Position numbers and translations under genes: made by a program. Shown piece after piece: positions 1 through 8,096 of a stretch of DNA of 64,000 nucleotides (the first letter of the stretch is position 1; every line of letters starts with the position of its first letter). The notes beneath the pieces were generated by a model that saw only the letters and a program-made list of their open reading frames with translations, ran no database searches and was not told the origin of the DNA. This stretch comes from Mucilaginibacter paludis DSM 18603 (GTDB taxonomy: Bacteria > Bacteroidota > Bacteroidia > Sphingobacteriales > Sphingobacteriaceae), in contig NZ_CM001403.1 in assembly GCF_000166195.2 (NCBI RefSeq), forward strand, positions 1,940,432 to 2,004,431. The letters run 5' to 3'.

Positions 1-35
1 GGTATTGTTGATCATTACTACTGTCAGGTCAAAAG

Positions 36-635
36 TCACTTTATCGGAATTTGCAAGTCCCAAGCCTGCTCCTGCTCCGGTCTCTGTACTGTTAATTCCG
101 GACTGGCATGCAATCCATTTGACACACGATACTTACGGTATTTATTTTTGGTTTTACCGAACCGGATATCCTTAGCCGACTCTTTGCGTGTAATCAGCAT
201 AGGGATGCCAACACCAGTGGCCAAACTCATTAATATAAACATCACCTTTAAGCCGTTGTGCATGGTTTCGGCTAATACGGGCCCATAAGTTGCCGGGTTA
301 TTATCGCCGGCCAAACTAATTAGACCGAGCATCATCCGGTAGGCAAAAACTCCCGGAACCATCGGTATAACAGCCGGAATAGCAAATATGGGTTGCGGGG
401 CGTGTTTGTAATGCGCAAAATAAATACTAAGAAAACCAATAAGCATTGCGCCCAAAAACGTACTCACAATAACGTTAGCGCCAAAGTGTACCAAAATCAC
501 TTTGGTAAGCCCACCCAGGGCACCGAGGATAAAAATAGAAGGCAGCGTTCTGCGGGGTACATTAAAAAGCACTGCGAAGCCGATGGCGGCACAGCCAAAC
601 CAAAAGCCTTTTTCGGATATCAGTAACCACTCCAT
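36..635 (-). CDS. Threonine/serine exporter, small (DUF3815/ThrE_2) subunit
   Basis: A 199-residue membrane protein with four to five hydrophobic segments over residues 1-150 and a hydrophilic tail. Length and pattern fit the ThrE_2/DUF3815 half of the split ThrE exporter family, which exports threonine and serine by proton exchange. Its ATG lies immediately after the TAG of the DUF1212 partner gene, so the two are translationally coupled. Having the two halves adjacent is the usual layout where ThrE is split. The roughly 45-residue C-terminal tail after the last membrane segment is not typical of the domain and I assign it no role. Family assignment is by recognition; the actual substrate is not shown by the sequence. 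Confidence 0.82.
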   Translation of the reverse strand: MEWLLISEKGFWFGCAAIGFAVLFNVPRRTLPSIFILGALGGLTKVILVHFGANVIVSTFLGAMLIGFLSIYFAHYKHAPQPIFAIPAVIPMVPGVFAYRMMLGLISLAGDNNPATYGPVLAETMHNGLKVMFILMSLATGVGIPMLITRKESAKDIRFGKTKNKYRKYRVSNGLHASPELTVQRPEQEQAWDLQIPIK

Positions 636-1409
636 CTAAAATTGGTAAATAGCCATAGAAGTTAACAAACCCAAAGCAATAGAAAACGAGATAATAAAAC
701 CATGCAGCCCCCTGATTAAACCGTTCTGCAGGTTACCCGCAATCATGTCCGAGAAAGCGTTGATTAGCGGCACGCCGGGTATTAAAAACAATACCGAGGT
801 TGCAAATGCAAATTCGTGCTTGGTTAGCGGATCAAATTTAACAAGCGCCCCGGCCATAATTGATGCCGTAAGCGATGCAAAATAGATACAGGCATACGGA
901 TTAAATTTTAACCGCGTAGCTTCCTGTCTGATAAACATGCCCGCTACGGTAGCAAAAAAAACAACAACCATATCCAACGCGCTTCCGGTTGCCAACCTGC
1001 AAAAAGCTGCGCCTGCCAGGCCTGTTAATAACAAGATAACCAACCGCGGATAATGCGCCTGGGCGCAAAGCCGGTCAAGCTCATTATTGATTTGCTCAAC
1101 CTCCCATTTTTCATCAGCAACAAGCCAACTCATTTGGCTTATGCCAGAGATGAGATTAAAATTGATGCCATGAAGCGGCGTCCGTTTCAGGCTGCTGAAC
1201 ACAAACTCGTTAGCATCACTGTAAATACTGAGCATAATTGTTCTTTGTGATATCAGCATATGTGCGGTACAATTAAATGGAGCAGAAATCCGGTTAATGG
1301 TATTTCTGATCCTTCCTGTACTCGCGCCCGATGCCATCAGGATCATGGCCACTTCCAGTAAGGTGGCTCCTAATTCCTTTGTTTGCTTGTTTTTCGGCTT
1401 ATCCGGCAT
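636..1409 (-). CDS. Threonine/serine exporter, large (DUF1212/ThrE_1) subunit
   Basis: A 257-residue protein with a soluble N-terminal part of about 115 residues followed by about five membrane segments. The N-terminal stretch ASGASTGRIRNTINRIS near residue 27 and the following LISQRTIMLSIYSD region look like the DUF1212/ThrE_1 signature. It is the first gene of a two-gene unit, with the small subunit starting on the next base. Together they would rebuild the ten-segment ThrE exporter of the inner membrane. The ATG at 1409 is the natural start. No regulator is adjacent. Confidence 0.83.
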   Translation of the reverse strand: MPDKPKNKQTKELGATLLEVAMILMASGASTGRIRNTINRISAPFNCTAHMLISQRTIMLSIYSDANEFVFSSLKRTPLHGINFNLISGISQMSWLVADEKWEVEQINNELDRLCAQAHYPRLVILLLTGLAGAAFCRLATGSALDMVVVFFATVAGMFIRQEATRLKFNPYACIYFASLTASIMAGALVKFDPLTKHEFAFATSVLFLIPGVPLINAFSDMIAGNLQNGLIRGLHGFIISFSIALGLLTSMAIYQF

Positions 1410-1637
1410 TTAATATTAGTTTATGCCAAAAGTAGCTCAGGAGCAACGCCAAAAAAATGATCTTAAACAGGTTTGAAAGTGAATATTGTATTAGTTTATC
1501 AAAATAGTAGATGAATACATTATTTAAAAAGCACACTCAATATTTTGATAATAAGCAGCGGGTTACACAATTTGGTGTTAAATTAGCTCCGGCTGCAAGG
1601 CTATTTTCAAAACATTAGGATACTTGCACCGAAAGTT

Positions 1638-1645
1638 TATCTTTG
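1638..1645 (+). promoter_or_regulatory. Bacteroidota -7 box (TAtcTTTG) upstream of the OmpH-like gene
   Basis: TATCTTTG matches the TAnnTTTG -7 consensus of Bacteroidota sigma-ABfr promoters and lies 23 bases before the chosen ATG. I see no TTG at the expected 19-21 bases upstream, so only half of the promoter is supported. Confidence 0.4.
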
Positions 1646-1668
1646 TCAAAATTTTTTTAAGTTCAATA

Positions 1669-2268
1669 ATGAAAACTTCAGTTTCTACTTTAATTAAAAC
1701 AACCTTAGCCGTTGCTATTGTTGTTACAGTTGCGGCATGCAATCAAACCAAAACCGACAGTAAACCGGCTGCTGCCACTACCTCTGCAGCAACTCCGGGA
1801 AAAGCTGAAATAGTATATGTTAACTCCGATTCATTATTGAATAAATATGAATACGCAAAGGATATGAACAACAGGCTGCAAGAAAAAGGCAAATCGGCCC
1901 AAAGCGACCTGGCTTCAAAAGGACAGGCTTTTCAGCGTGAAGCGATGGAATATCAAAAAAGCGCTAATACCATGAGTGCCGATCAGCGTGCGTCTACAGA
2001 GCAACGCCTGCAACGTAAACAACAGGAATTGCAATCTTATCAGCAAAATGCCACCGCTCAGTTCCAAAACGAATCGGCCTCCGAGCAAAGCAAACTTTAT
2101 GATAAAATTGCTGACTATGCCAAGCAATATGCCAAAGAAAAAGGCTACAAACTGGTTTTAACCTACTCGAAAGCTAACCCAACCGTTTTATTTGGCGATC
2201 CAAGCTTAGATGTAACCGCTGATGTGGTTAAAGGCCTTAACGACCTGTATGCTAAGGACAAAAAATAG
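1669..2268 (+). CDS. OmpH/Skp-family periplasmic chaperone, predicted lipoprotein
   Basis: I chose the ATG at 1669 rather than the in-frame TTG at 1624. From there the protein begins with a lysine, a hydrophobic stretch and the lipobox VAAC near residue 23, so it is a probable lipoprotein. A threonine/alanine linker leads into a mature domain with IVYVNSDSLLNKYEYAKDM, then a glutamine- and lysine-rich coiled coil, then a beta end (KLVLTYSKANPTVLFGDPSLDVT). This is the OmpH/Skp layout. Skp-like proteins hold unfolded outer-membrane proteins in the periplasm. Lipidation is unusual compared with E. coli Skp. The gene stands alone and is followed by its own terminator. Confidence 0.85.
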   Translation: MKTSVSTLIKTTLAVAIVVTVAACNQTKTDSKPAAATTSAATPGKAEIVYVNSDSLLNKYEYAKDMNNRLQEKGKSAQSDLASKGQAFQREAMEYQKSANTMSADQRASTEQRLQRKQQELQSYQQNATAQFQNESASEQSKLYDKIADYAKQYAKEKGYKLVLTYSKANPTVLFGDPSLDVTADVVKGLNDLYAKDKK

Positions 2269-2290
2269 TATTAAATAAAATATTAATAGT

Positions 2291-2319
2291 AAACCTCAAC
2301 TTAAAGTTGGGGTTTTTTT
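2291..2319 (+). terminator. Rho-independent terminator after the OmpH-like gene
   Basis: CCTCAACTT and AAGTTGGGG form a stem with a minimal loop, followed by seven T residues. It lies about 25 bases after the stop codon. Confidence 0.8.
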
Positions 2320-2412
2320 ATTTACAGAGAGGATACACAACCGAAATTAACTGCTTTATGATTAACTTTACGGTATACCTTAAGCTGAGTTTCACAAGTA
2401 TTACTATTACCT

Positions 2413-2892
2413 ATGGAGAACAAAAATCACGAAAAATTTATGCGGATGGCCATTGAGCTATCCGAACATAATGTACAACAAGGACAAGGCGGCCCCTTTG
2501 GCGCAGTGATAGTAAAGGATGGGATGGTTATTGCCCGCAGCGCAAACAGAGTAGTGCCGCAGAACGACCCAACCGCACATGCCGAAGTATCAGCTATCCG
2601 TTTGGCCTGCCAGGAGCTGCAATCCTTCAGCCTGGAAGGCTGCGTAATTTATACCAGCTGCGAGCCCTGCCCTATGTGCCTTGGCGCTATTTACTGGGCG
2701 CGGATTAACGAAATTTATTATGCCAATGATAAAGCCGACGCCGCCGCTATAGGCTTCGACGACAAGTTTATTTACGAGGAAATGGCCTGCAGCATGGCCG
2801 ACCGCAAATTGCCCATTGTACAATTAATGCGCGACGAGGCACAAGGAGCTTTTAAACTTTGGGAAAAATCGGAAAGTAAAACGGAATATTAG
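2413..2892 (+). CDS. guaD: Guanine deaminase, cytidine-deaminase fold
   Basis: A 159-residue zinc deaminase. Zinc and catalytic residues are visible: H56 and E58 in TAHAEVSAIR, and C86 and C89 in CEPCPMCLGAIYWAR. The stretches GGPFGAVIVKDG, NDPTAHAE and GFDDKFIYEE, and the end in K-x-EY, match the B. subtilis GuaD type rather than tRNA adenosine deaminase TadA. It would convert guanine to xanthine and ammonia in the cytosol, feeding purine salvage or nitrogen supply. The gene is monocistronic and downstream sequence is repeat-rich spacer. TadA-like activity is the main alternative and looks less likely from the conserved C-terminal half. Confidence 0.9.
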   Translation: MENKNHEKFMRMAIELSEHNVQQGQGGPFGAVIVKDGMVIARSANRVVPQNDPTAHAEVSAIRLACQELQSFSLEGCVIYTSCEPCPMCLGAIYWARINEIYYANDKADAAAIGFDDKFIYEEMACSMADRKLPIVQLMRDEAQGAFKLWEKSESKTEY

Positions 2893-2985
2893 TTGTGAGG
2901 GAGTTGTTAGTTAGTGTGGTATTAAGTTATTGGTTAGCGAAATTATTGGGCGTTGCGTTGTTGCCCGTTGGCGATATCAGGACTA
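2893..2985. repeat. Degenerate heptad-like repeat, GTTATTG type
   Basis: After guaD the spacer contains runs of GTTGTTA, GTTAGTG, GTTATTG and GTTAGCG spaced by multiples of about 7 bases. It resembles the periodic spacers at 6727-6956. No open reading frame or stable hairpin is evident. Confidence 0.45.
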
Positions 2986-3031
2986 ATAACACCTTAACTT
3001 TGTTGACTCATGTTTGTTAATTATAGGTAAC

Positions 3032-3816
3032 AGATCCGACCAGCCGGAAAAAAATAGGGATGACGTTTGAACCTGTTGAATTTATTTGATGTACTGCCAA
3101 AGGTGAGAAGGTACTACTGCGGCGACAGAGTATGCAGATGCTATAATTTAAGAACTACTGATTATTTAATGTAAAAAAGCATACGGATAATCAATACCCC
3201 CGATATGTTGTATACTTGCCGCGCGAAAAAGATTCCTCCTCCCGCCGAAATGACAAATTTTATTCATCTATCTAACAATCAATATTTTTAAAAAAAATAT
3301 TTTATAAGTACGGAATCCCGCCGGCCGGAAAAAAACAGGGATGACGTTTGGAACTTCGGTAATTATTGGAGCACAGACAAAAGCGGGCAATGGCCTGACT
3401 GCACGCCGGGCCGGGAGCTGGCCTGTGGGCGGAAGGATCGGGCAGTCTTGACTTTTTTGGTTCTTTTTGTGTCAAGACAAAAAGAACAAAGCCCTTCCCG
3501 CGGCGTTTGAGCGGGCCGATGTTCTAAATCATGAATACTGATTTTTCGAGAAAAAAACAATTTGATAATCAATAACTTAATAAGATTTCATTATAAAAAA
3601 CGAAGCAATCTCTATATAAAGAACGGCCCTGTAAAGTGGCTCTGCCGATGTAGAGATTGCTTCGTTCCTCGCAATGACGTTGGGGTGAGAACGGCGTTGG
3701 AGATAAGACGAGCCCTTCACGCGGCGTTTGAGCGGGCCGATGCTCTAAATTAAGAATACTGATTGTCGGAGCAAAGATTCCATATTGATAATCAGTGCAC
3801 CTAATATAATGCATAC
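3032..3816. repeat. Cluster of mosaic intergenic repeats with two strong hairpins
   Basis: This gene-free stretch is built from diverged copies of a few units. Unit A (GCCGGAAAAAAAyAGGGATGACGTTTG) occurs at about 3032-3072 and 3311-3354. Unit B (GCGGCGTTTGAGCGGGCCGATG plus flank) occurs at 3491-3545 and 3711-3765. A unit with TGATAATCAATAAC and a following ATAC is found near 3155, 3573 and 3787, and again near 5180 beyond the IS110 gene. Two perfect hairpins lie inside: GTTCTTTTTGT/ACAAAAAGAAC at 3460-3487, and CGAAGCAATCTCTA/TAGAGATTGCTTCG at 3601-3664. I see no coding potential; reading frames here are fortuitous. Confidence 0.7.
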
Positions 3817-3894
3817 TTAACGCTTTTAGAAGATCCCTCCTCCCGTCGTATTCTAGGTTTCGAACAATTCCAAATTTAATTTAAAAAAGATATT

Positions 3895-4887
3895 TTAAGC
3901 TGACCTTCGATAGTTTTCAACATACATTTCTCCCCTTTTCACTAAGGAGAACATTCGTAGTATCAGTTTGAATTTTATATTGTTTAGCACCAACCCATAT
4001 TCTTTATTCTGCATCTTGCGCTCTGCGTATGCCCTGATTTCGGGGTCATGCTGCATAGCTGTTTTAGCTGCCTGGTTAAGTTCCTGTTTCAATTCCTTTT
4101 GCGCTAGGTTGCTTGTTCGCCTTCGTCCTTTTTTACTTGTTCCCGAGGTATGCTCAAAGGGAATCACCCCTACATATACAGCATAGTGCCTCGCGTCAGG
4201 AAAGCTTGTAAAATTCTCCGTGTAGGCTATGGTCATCCAACCATTCACTGCGCCTATGCCTTTAATGCTGGTGATGATCCGGTAATTCAGATACATCTGC
4301 TCATTGCTTTTGATCAGTTCCATGATCCGCGATTCTAGCTCCTTGATATATTCCGAATTGGCATCTCTTTTTTCGTTAGATATACGGACGATCATATCCT
4401 GGTTACTTACCTCATACATATGTTTCCGCTCACCAACAGAGCTCTGATATCCAGCACTTTCCCGTACCAATCGTTTACGGAATGAAAGCAAGGTCTTAAG
4501 CTCTAAGATTTTATTATCCAACAACTTAGATGGTTCAAGACGCTTGATCTTATCTTCTCCATACTGACCGATCCGGAATGCGTCGGCCCTATCGCTTTTG
4601 CCCCTGATCATACCCATCGATTGCTTAATCTCTAGTCCAGGCACCCGCCGATAAGCTATAGACTGTGACTCGCAAAACTGGATGAAACGGTATTCATAAC
4701 CGCCGGTATATTCCAGTACGATAAACGTTTCCCGTAAATCGATCAGGTTGGTTTTGCACCATTTTTTAAACTTGCCGAATCCTTCACTATTGTTATCGAT
4801 GTGAACGAACAGCTTACGCTCCGACCAACAGATATCGACCGTCTTTTTTGATACATCGACACCTAAAACAACATTCCATGTTTTCAT
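3895..4887 (-). CDS. IS110-family DEDD transposase
   Basis: A 330-residue recombinase. The N-terminal RuvC-like DEDD domain shows D11 (GVDVSKKTVD), E59 (VLEYTGGYE), D99 and D102 (RGKSDRADAFRIGQYG). The C-terminal Transposase_20 domain starts with ITSIKGIGAVNGW near residue 205 and contains the presumed catalytic serine S248 in PFEHTSGTSKKGRR. Length is normal for the family. IS110 enzymes cut and rejoin DNA under guidance of a bridge RNA encoded in the non-coding end. All catalytic residues are present, so the enzyme should be active. The ATG at 4887 begins directly at the beta strand with D11, as expected. Confidence 0.93.
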   Translation of the reverse strand: MKTWNVVLGVDVSKKTVDICWSERKLFVHIDNNSEGFGKFKKWCKTNLIDLRETFIVLEYTGGYEYRFIQFCESQSIAYRRVPGLEIKQSMGMIRGKSDRADAFRIGQYGEDKIKRLEPSKLLDNKILELKTLLSFRKRLVRESAGYQSSVGERKHMYEVSNQDMIVRISNEKRDANSEYIKELESRIMELIKSNEQMYLNYRIITSIKGIGAVNGWMTIAYTENFTSFPDARHYAVYVGVIPFEHTSGTSKKGRRRTSNLAQKELKQELNQAAKTAMQHDPEIRAYAERKMQNKEYGLVLNNIKFKLILRMFSLVKRGEMYVENYRRSA

Positions 4888-5060
4888 ACGTTTGTGTTTT
4901 GATCAATTAATTTAATTGCCTTTTGCCAATCACCTTTGATAAATCAATGGAATTATTCTAGCTGGGCCTTGGGCAATCTTAAAAAGGCAGGGAACTAATA
5001 CGACGATTGGTTCTAAAAACCAGGAATGACAAAAGTTCACCCTGCCTTTTTTATAACTTA
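4888..5060 (-). ncRNA. Candidate IS110 bridge RNA region
   Basis: The non-coding region directly upstream of the transposase contains nested secondary structure. A 12-bp stem pairs 4981-4992 (AAAAAGGCAGGG) with 5040-5051 (CCCTGCCTTTTT), enclosing 47 bases. Within that lies a small hairpin, TGGTT at 5008-5012 with AACCA at 5018-5022. Further toward the gene, GGCAAT-type complementary blocks near 4918 and 4972 could form another stem. Bridge RNAs of the IS110 subgroup are expressed from this side and have internal loops that pair with target and donor DNA. Position and shape fit; the identity is inference. Confidence 0.45.
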
Positions 5061-5247
5061 TCCACAAACTCTTTAGTTTTTAACACCCCCCTGCACCCCC
5101 CGTTTTCAACAATAACAATTGCTATTAATTATTATCTTTAGACCAAAGGGGATGACATAATGGAGAGAAATTTACTACTGACAATCAATAACTTAATAAC
5201 ACATCATTATAAGGCTAAATACTTGCGGTAAGTACGCTCGCTTAACC

Positions 5248-5649
5248 TTACTCATCCTTATCAAAAAAGTCATCTTTCAGGTCATCAATTTCGCGCCTGT
5301 CTTTTTTGGTGGGGCGGCCTGCTCCCCTGTCACGGCTGAGCATCGGCGCGTGGAACATGCTTTTGAAAGCCTGTGTTTGCTCAACCGGGGTGATATCTTC
5401 GTAAAAGTCTACTGCTTTTTTAGCGTCAACCCGGTTCTCCAGCAAACCCACCACTTTGATCACCTTACGGTCAATACCTTTAGAAACCTGGTAAACCTCA
5501 CCTATACGTACCTCGTGCGATGGCTTAATATTTGTGCCATTCAGTTTAACGCGGCCTGCCTTACAGGCATCGGCAGCCAGGGTGCGGGTTTTAAACGCCC
5601 GTATTGCCCATAAATATTTATCAATGCGTAATTTCTCTTTTTCGGCCAT
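5248..5649 (-). CDS. S4-domain RNA-binding protein, Hsp15/RqcP-like
   Basis: Residues 5-65 form an S4 RNA-binding domain (LRIDKYLWAIRAFKTRTLA, then GRVKLNGTNIKPSHEVRIGE). The tail is basic then acidic (GAGRPTKKDRREIDDLKDDFFDKDE). About 133 residues is the size of Hsp15/YrfH. Hsp15-type proteins bind stalled 50S subunits carrying peptidyl-tRNA and help ribosome rescue. I use the ATG at 5649, because the longer frame would start from a TTG and add only five residues before the conserved MAEKEK start. Its neighbours give no extra clue. Confidence 0.82.
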   Translation of the reverse strand: MAEKEKLRIDKYLWAIRAFKTRTLAADACKAGRVKLNGTNIKPSHEVRIGEVYQVSKGIDRKVIKVVGLLENRVDAKKAVDFYEDITPVEQTQAFKSMFHAPMLSRDRGAGRPTKKDRREIDDLKDDFFDKDE

Positions 5650-5743
5650 AGCTGTACAACACAAAAATCAGAAAAATGATCAACAAATCCAGTTTTTTAC
5701 GGAACAACATTTCGCATGGCCATAAAACAAGTTACCCAAGTTC

Positions 5744-5802
5744 GCTTACTTCTCGCTTCTAACTTCTTGCTTCCGACTCGAACGGCCTGCTTCTAACTTC
5801 TT
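5744..5802. repeat. 14-nt periodic repeat, GCTTCTAACTTCTT type
   Basis: GCTTCTAACTTCTT occurs perfectly at 5755-5768 and 5789-5802, with partial copies GCTTACTTCTC at 5744 and GCTTCCGACTC at 5769. The reverse complement (AAGAAGTTAGAAGC) resembles the AGAGGCAAGATGTT units at 8662-8702. It lies between the S4 gene and dapD. Confidence 0.65.
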
Positions 5803-5910
5803 GCATCCCGCCTTAACCCCGAACGGCATTTTTTACTATCTTCGTCATTTTTAATTATCAAGGGGTTAAATCCTCCATAAAATCACTTAGTTTCGCCAAA
5901 AAATCAACAA

Positions 5911-6726
5911 ATGCAAGACCTTAAAAAACTTATTGAAGATGCCTGGGTTGACAGGACCTTAATTACTTTTAAAGAATATACCGATGCCATTGAAACCGTT
6001 ATCCAACGCCTGGATAAAGGTGAACTGCGTGTTGCCGAAGTAATTGGCGGCCGCTGGCACGTTAACGACTGGATAAAAAAAGCAGTGATATTGTATTTCC
6101 CTATTATGGAGATGCAGGAAATAAAAGTTGGCCCTTTTGTTTTTCATGATAAAATGAAACTCAAAACCAACTACAAACAATTGGGTGTACGCGTAGTGCC
6201 ACACGGTATAGCCCGTTACGGCGCTTATTTAGCCAAAGGCGTTATTATGATGCCGTCTTATGTAAATATTGGCGCTTATGTTGACGAAGGTACCATGGTT
6301 GATACCTGGGCAACTGTAGGCTCATGTGCCCAGATTGGCAAACATGTTCACCTGAGCGGTGGCGTGGGTATTGGCGGTGTGTTGGAGCCCGTACAAGGTG
6401 CCCCTGTTATCATTGAAGATAATTGCTTTATCGGTTCGCGCGCCATTGTGGTTGAAGGCGTGCATTTAGAGCACGAAGTGGTTTTAGGCGCCAATGTGGT
6501 ACTAACCGCTTCAACTAAAATTATCGACGTAACCCAAAACCCTCCGGTTGAATACAAAGGCTTTGTTCCAGCCCGTTCGGTTGTTATACCCGGATCATAT
6601 CCTAAAACATTCCCCGGTGGCGAATACCATGTACCTTGCGCGCTCATCATCGGTAAACGTAAAGATTCAACCGATAAAAAAACATCACTTAACGACGCTT
6701 TGAGGGAGAATAACGTAGCGGTTTAA
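5911..6726 (+). CDS. dapD: Tetrahydrodipicolinate N-succinyltransferase
   Basis: A 271-residue left-handed beta-helix acyltransferase. A helical N-terminal domain (residues 1-95) is followed by hexapeptide repeats (GAYLAKGVIMMPSYVNIGAYV, then TMVDTWATVGSCAQIGKHVH, then LSGGVGIGGVLEP) and a C-terminal strand region with FPGGEYHVPCALIIGKR. These match DapD closely over the full normal length. DapD transfers succinyl from succinyl-CoA to tetrahydrodipicolinate in the succinylase branch of lysine and diaminopimelate synthesis. The gene stands alone on the plus strand between repeat-bearing spacers; the ATG is preceded by an A-rich stretch. Confidence 0.96.
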   Translation: MQDLKKLIEDAWVDRTLITFKEYTDAIETVIQRLDKGELRVAEVIGGRWHVNDWIKKAVILYFPIMEMQEIKVGPFVFHDKMKLKTNYKQLGVRVVPHGIARYGAYLAKGVIMMPSYVNIGAYVDEGTMVDTWATVGSCAQIGKHVHLSGGVGIGGVLEPVQGAPVIIEDNCFIGSRAIVVEGVHLEHEVVLGANVVLTASTKIIDVTQNPPVEYKGFVPARSVVIPGSYPKTFPGGEYHVPCALIIGKRKDSTDKKTSLNDALRENNVAV

Positions 6727-6968
6727 TTGGTTGATGGTTATTTGTTATTGAGTTATTTGGATTAAGAGGGGCGTTATTGGGTTATTAAGTTGTTTTAGGG
6801 TAGCATATCTATTGATAGTTAAGAGTCATTGAATTACCCGATAAACCATTGCACACCCACTCAGTAATTTAATTACCGTGTAACATAGCAACTCAATAGC
6901 AAGTAACTAATAACTCAATAACCAATAACCCAATAACAAGTAACAAGTAACCAACAACAAAGCACGCC
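6727..6968. repeat. Heptad-like TAAC/GTTA spacer repeats in inverted orientation
   Basis: The spacer starts with GTTATTG-type units (about 6735-6790) and ends with TAAC units every 7-8 bases (TAACTAA, TAACTCAA, TAACCAA, TAACCCAA, TAACAAG, TAACAAG at about 6904-6950). The two halves are roughly complementary, so a long imperfect hairpin is possible. Confidence 0.6.
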
Positions 6969-8096
6969 ATGCGCATAGGATACGAAGCCAAGCGGGCATT
7001 TTTGAACACCACCGGCCTGGGTAATTACAGCCGGGGTGTTATCAGCATGATGGCTTCATATTATCCTGATAATCAATATTTTTTGTATACGCCCAAAATA
7101 GTAGCAGATAAGCGTATTGATTTGATTAAGGCCTATCCGCAGGTTACAACCATAACTCCGCAGGTTAAATTATTTACATCGCTTTGGCGGAGCCGTTTTG
7201 TGGTGAACGATTTAAAACGCGACGACATCCAGCTTTATCACGGTTTAAGTCACGAATTACCTGTGGGGATACACCGGAGTGGAATTAAATCGGTAATTAC
7301 CATACACGATTTGATTTTCATGCGTTATCCGCAATATTTTGGATATATCAGCCGTAAAATTTACAAGGCCAAAATTAAGTACGCCTGTAAACACGCCGAC
7401 CGGATTATCGCGATCAGCGAAAGAACGAAGGAAGACCTGGTTGAGTTGTTAAATCTTGATCCCGATAAAATTGAAGTGATCTATCAGGATTGCGACAAAA
7501 GTTTTAAAATAAAACAATCGGCACAAAAAAAAGCTGAGGTAAGTGCCAAATACAAATTACCCGAAAAATTCATCCTGCATGTAGGCACTATCGAGGAACG
7601 AAAAAATTTATGGCTCCTGGTAAAAGCTTTTCGGTTGTTACCTGGTGATGCGCAATTGGTAGTTATAGGCAGGCCAACAGATTATGTTAAAAAGATTGAG
7701 CAATATATCAATGAGCATGAACTTGCCGGGCGAATTTTGTTTATCCAAAATGCTGATTTTACCGATCTGCCCGCTATTTACCAATTAGCAGAAATTTTTA
7801 TTTACCCTTCGCGATATGAGGGTTTTGGAATTCCTATCCTGGAGGCTTTAGTTTCGGGTACGCCGGTTATCGCCGCAACAGGATCATGCCTGGAAGAGGC
7901 GGGCGGACCAGATAGTTTATATGTTAACCCGGATGACGAGGTTGAACTGTCTGAAAAAATACAATCTTTATTGGGCAATCCGCTCCATCAACAAACCATG
8001 ATAGCGAAAGGATTACAATATACCCGTAAATTTGAGGATAAAAAACTATCGGAACAGCTAATGAATGTTTACCAAAACGTATTGAACCATGCTTAA
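6969..8096 (+). CDS. Glycosyltransferase family 4 (GT-B fold)
   Basis: A 375-residue GT-B enzyme. The C-terminal donor domain has the E-x7-E motif in PSRYEGFGIPILEALVSGTP near residues 278-300, and FILHVGTIEERKNLWLLVKAF near residue 197 begins the second Rossmann domain. There is no signal peptide or membrane segment, so it acts at the cytosolic face. GT4 enzymes use nucleotide sugars to build polysaccharides or lipopolysaccharide; the acceptor is unknown. Its last 8 bases overlap tsaC, so the two are co-transcribed, although no functional link is evident. Confidence 0.87.
   Translation: MRIGYEAKRAFLNTTGLGNYSRGVISMMASYYPDNQYFLYTPKIVADKRIDLIKAYPQVTTITPQVKLFTSLWRSRFVVNDLKRDDIQLYHGLSHELPVGIHRSGIKSVITIHDLIFMRYPQYFGYISRKIYKAKIKYACKHADRIIAISERTKEDLVELLNLDPDKIEVIYQDCDKSFKIKQSAQKKAEVSAKYKLPEKFILHVGTIEERKNLWLLVKAFRLLPGDAQLVVIGRPTDYVKKIEQYINEHELAGRILFIQNADFTDLPAIYQLAEIFIYPSRYEGFGIPILEALVSGTPVIAATGSCLEEAGGPDSLYVNPDDEVELSEKIQSLLGNPLHQQTMIAKGLQYTRKFEDKKLSEQLMNVYQNVLNHA

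Larger units (their letters stand above)
3851..5150 (-). mobile_element. IS110-family insertion sequence (ends approximate)
   Basis: The element is defined by its DEDD transposase gene (3895-4887, minus strand). The long non-coding stretch lies on the 5' side of the gene (4888 to about 5150) and only a short 3' flank follows it, which is the arrangement of the IS110 subgroup. Limits are guessed from where the surrounding mosaic repeat is broken: CCTCCTCCCGTCG ends near 3851, and GGATGACATAATGG resumes near 5150. IS110 elements lack clear inverted repeats and target duplications, so the ends cannot be fixed by eye. It appears intact. Confidence 0.5.

Noticed and set aside
1..35. Possible gene end at the left border
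   Set aside because: Too short to support any frame.
3363..3814. Three short frames in the repeat cluster with a shared HRPAQTPREGL segment
   Set aside because: The shared peptide is only the translation of the duplicated repeat unit; no start signals.
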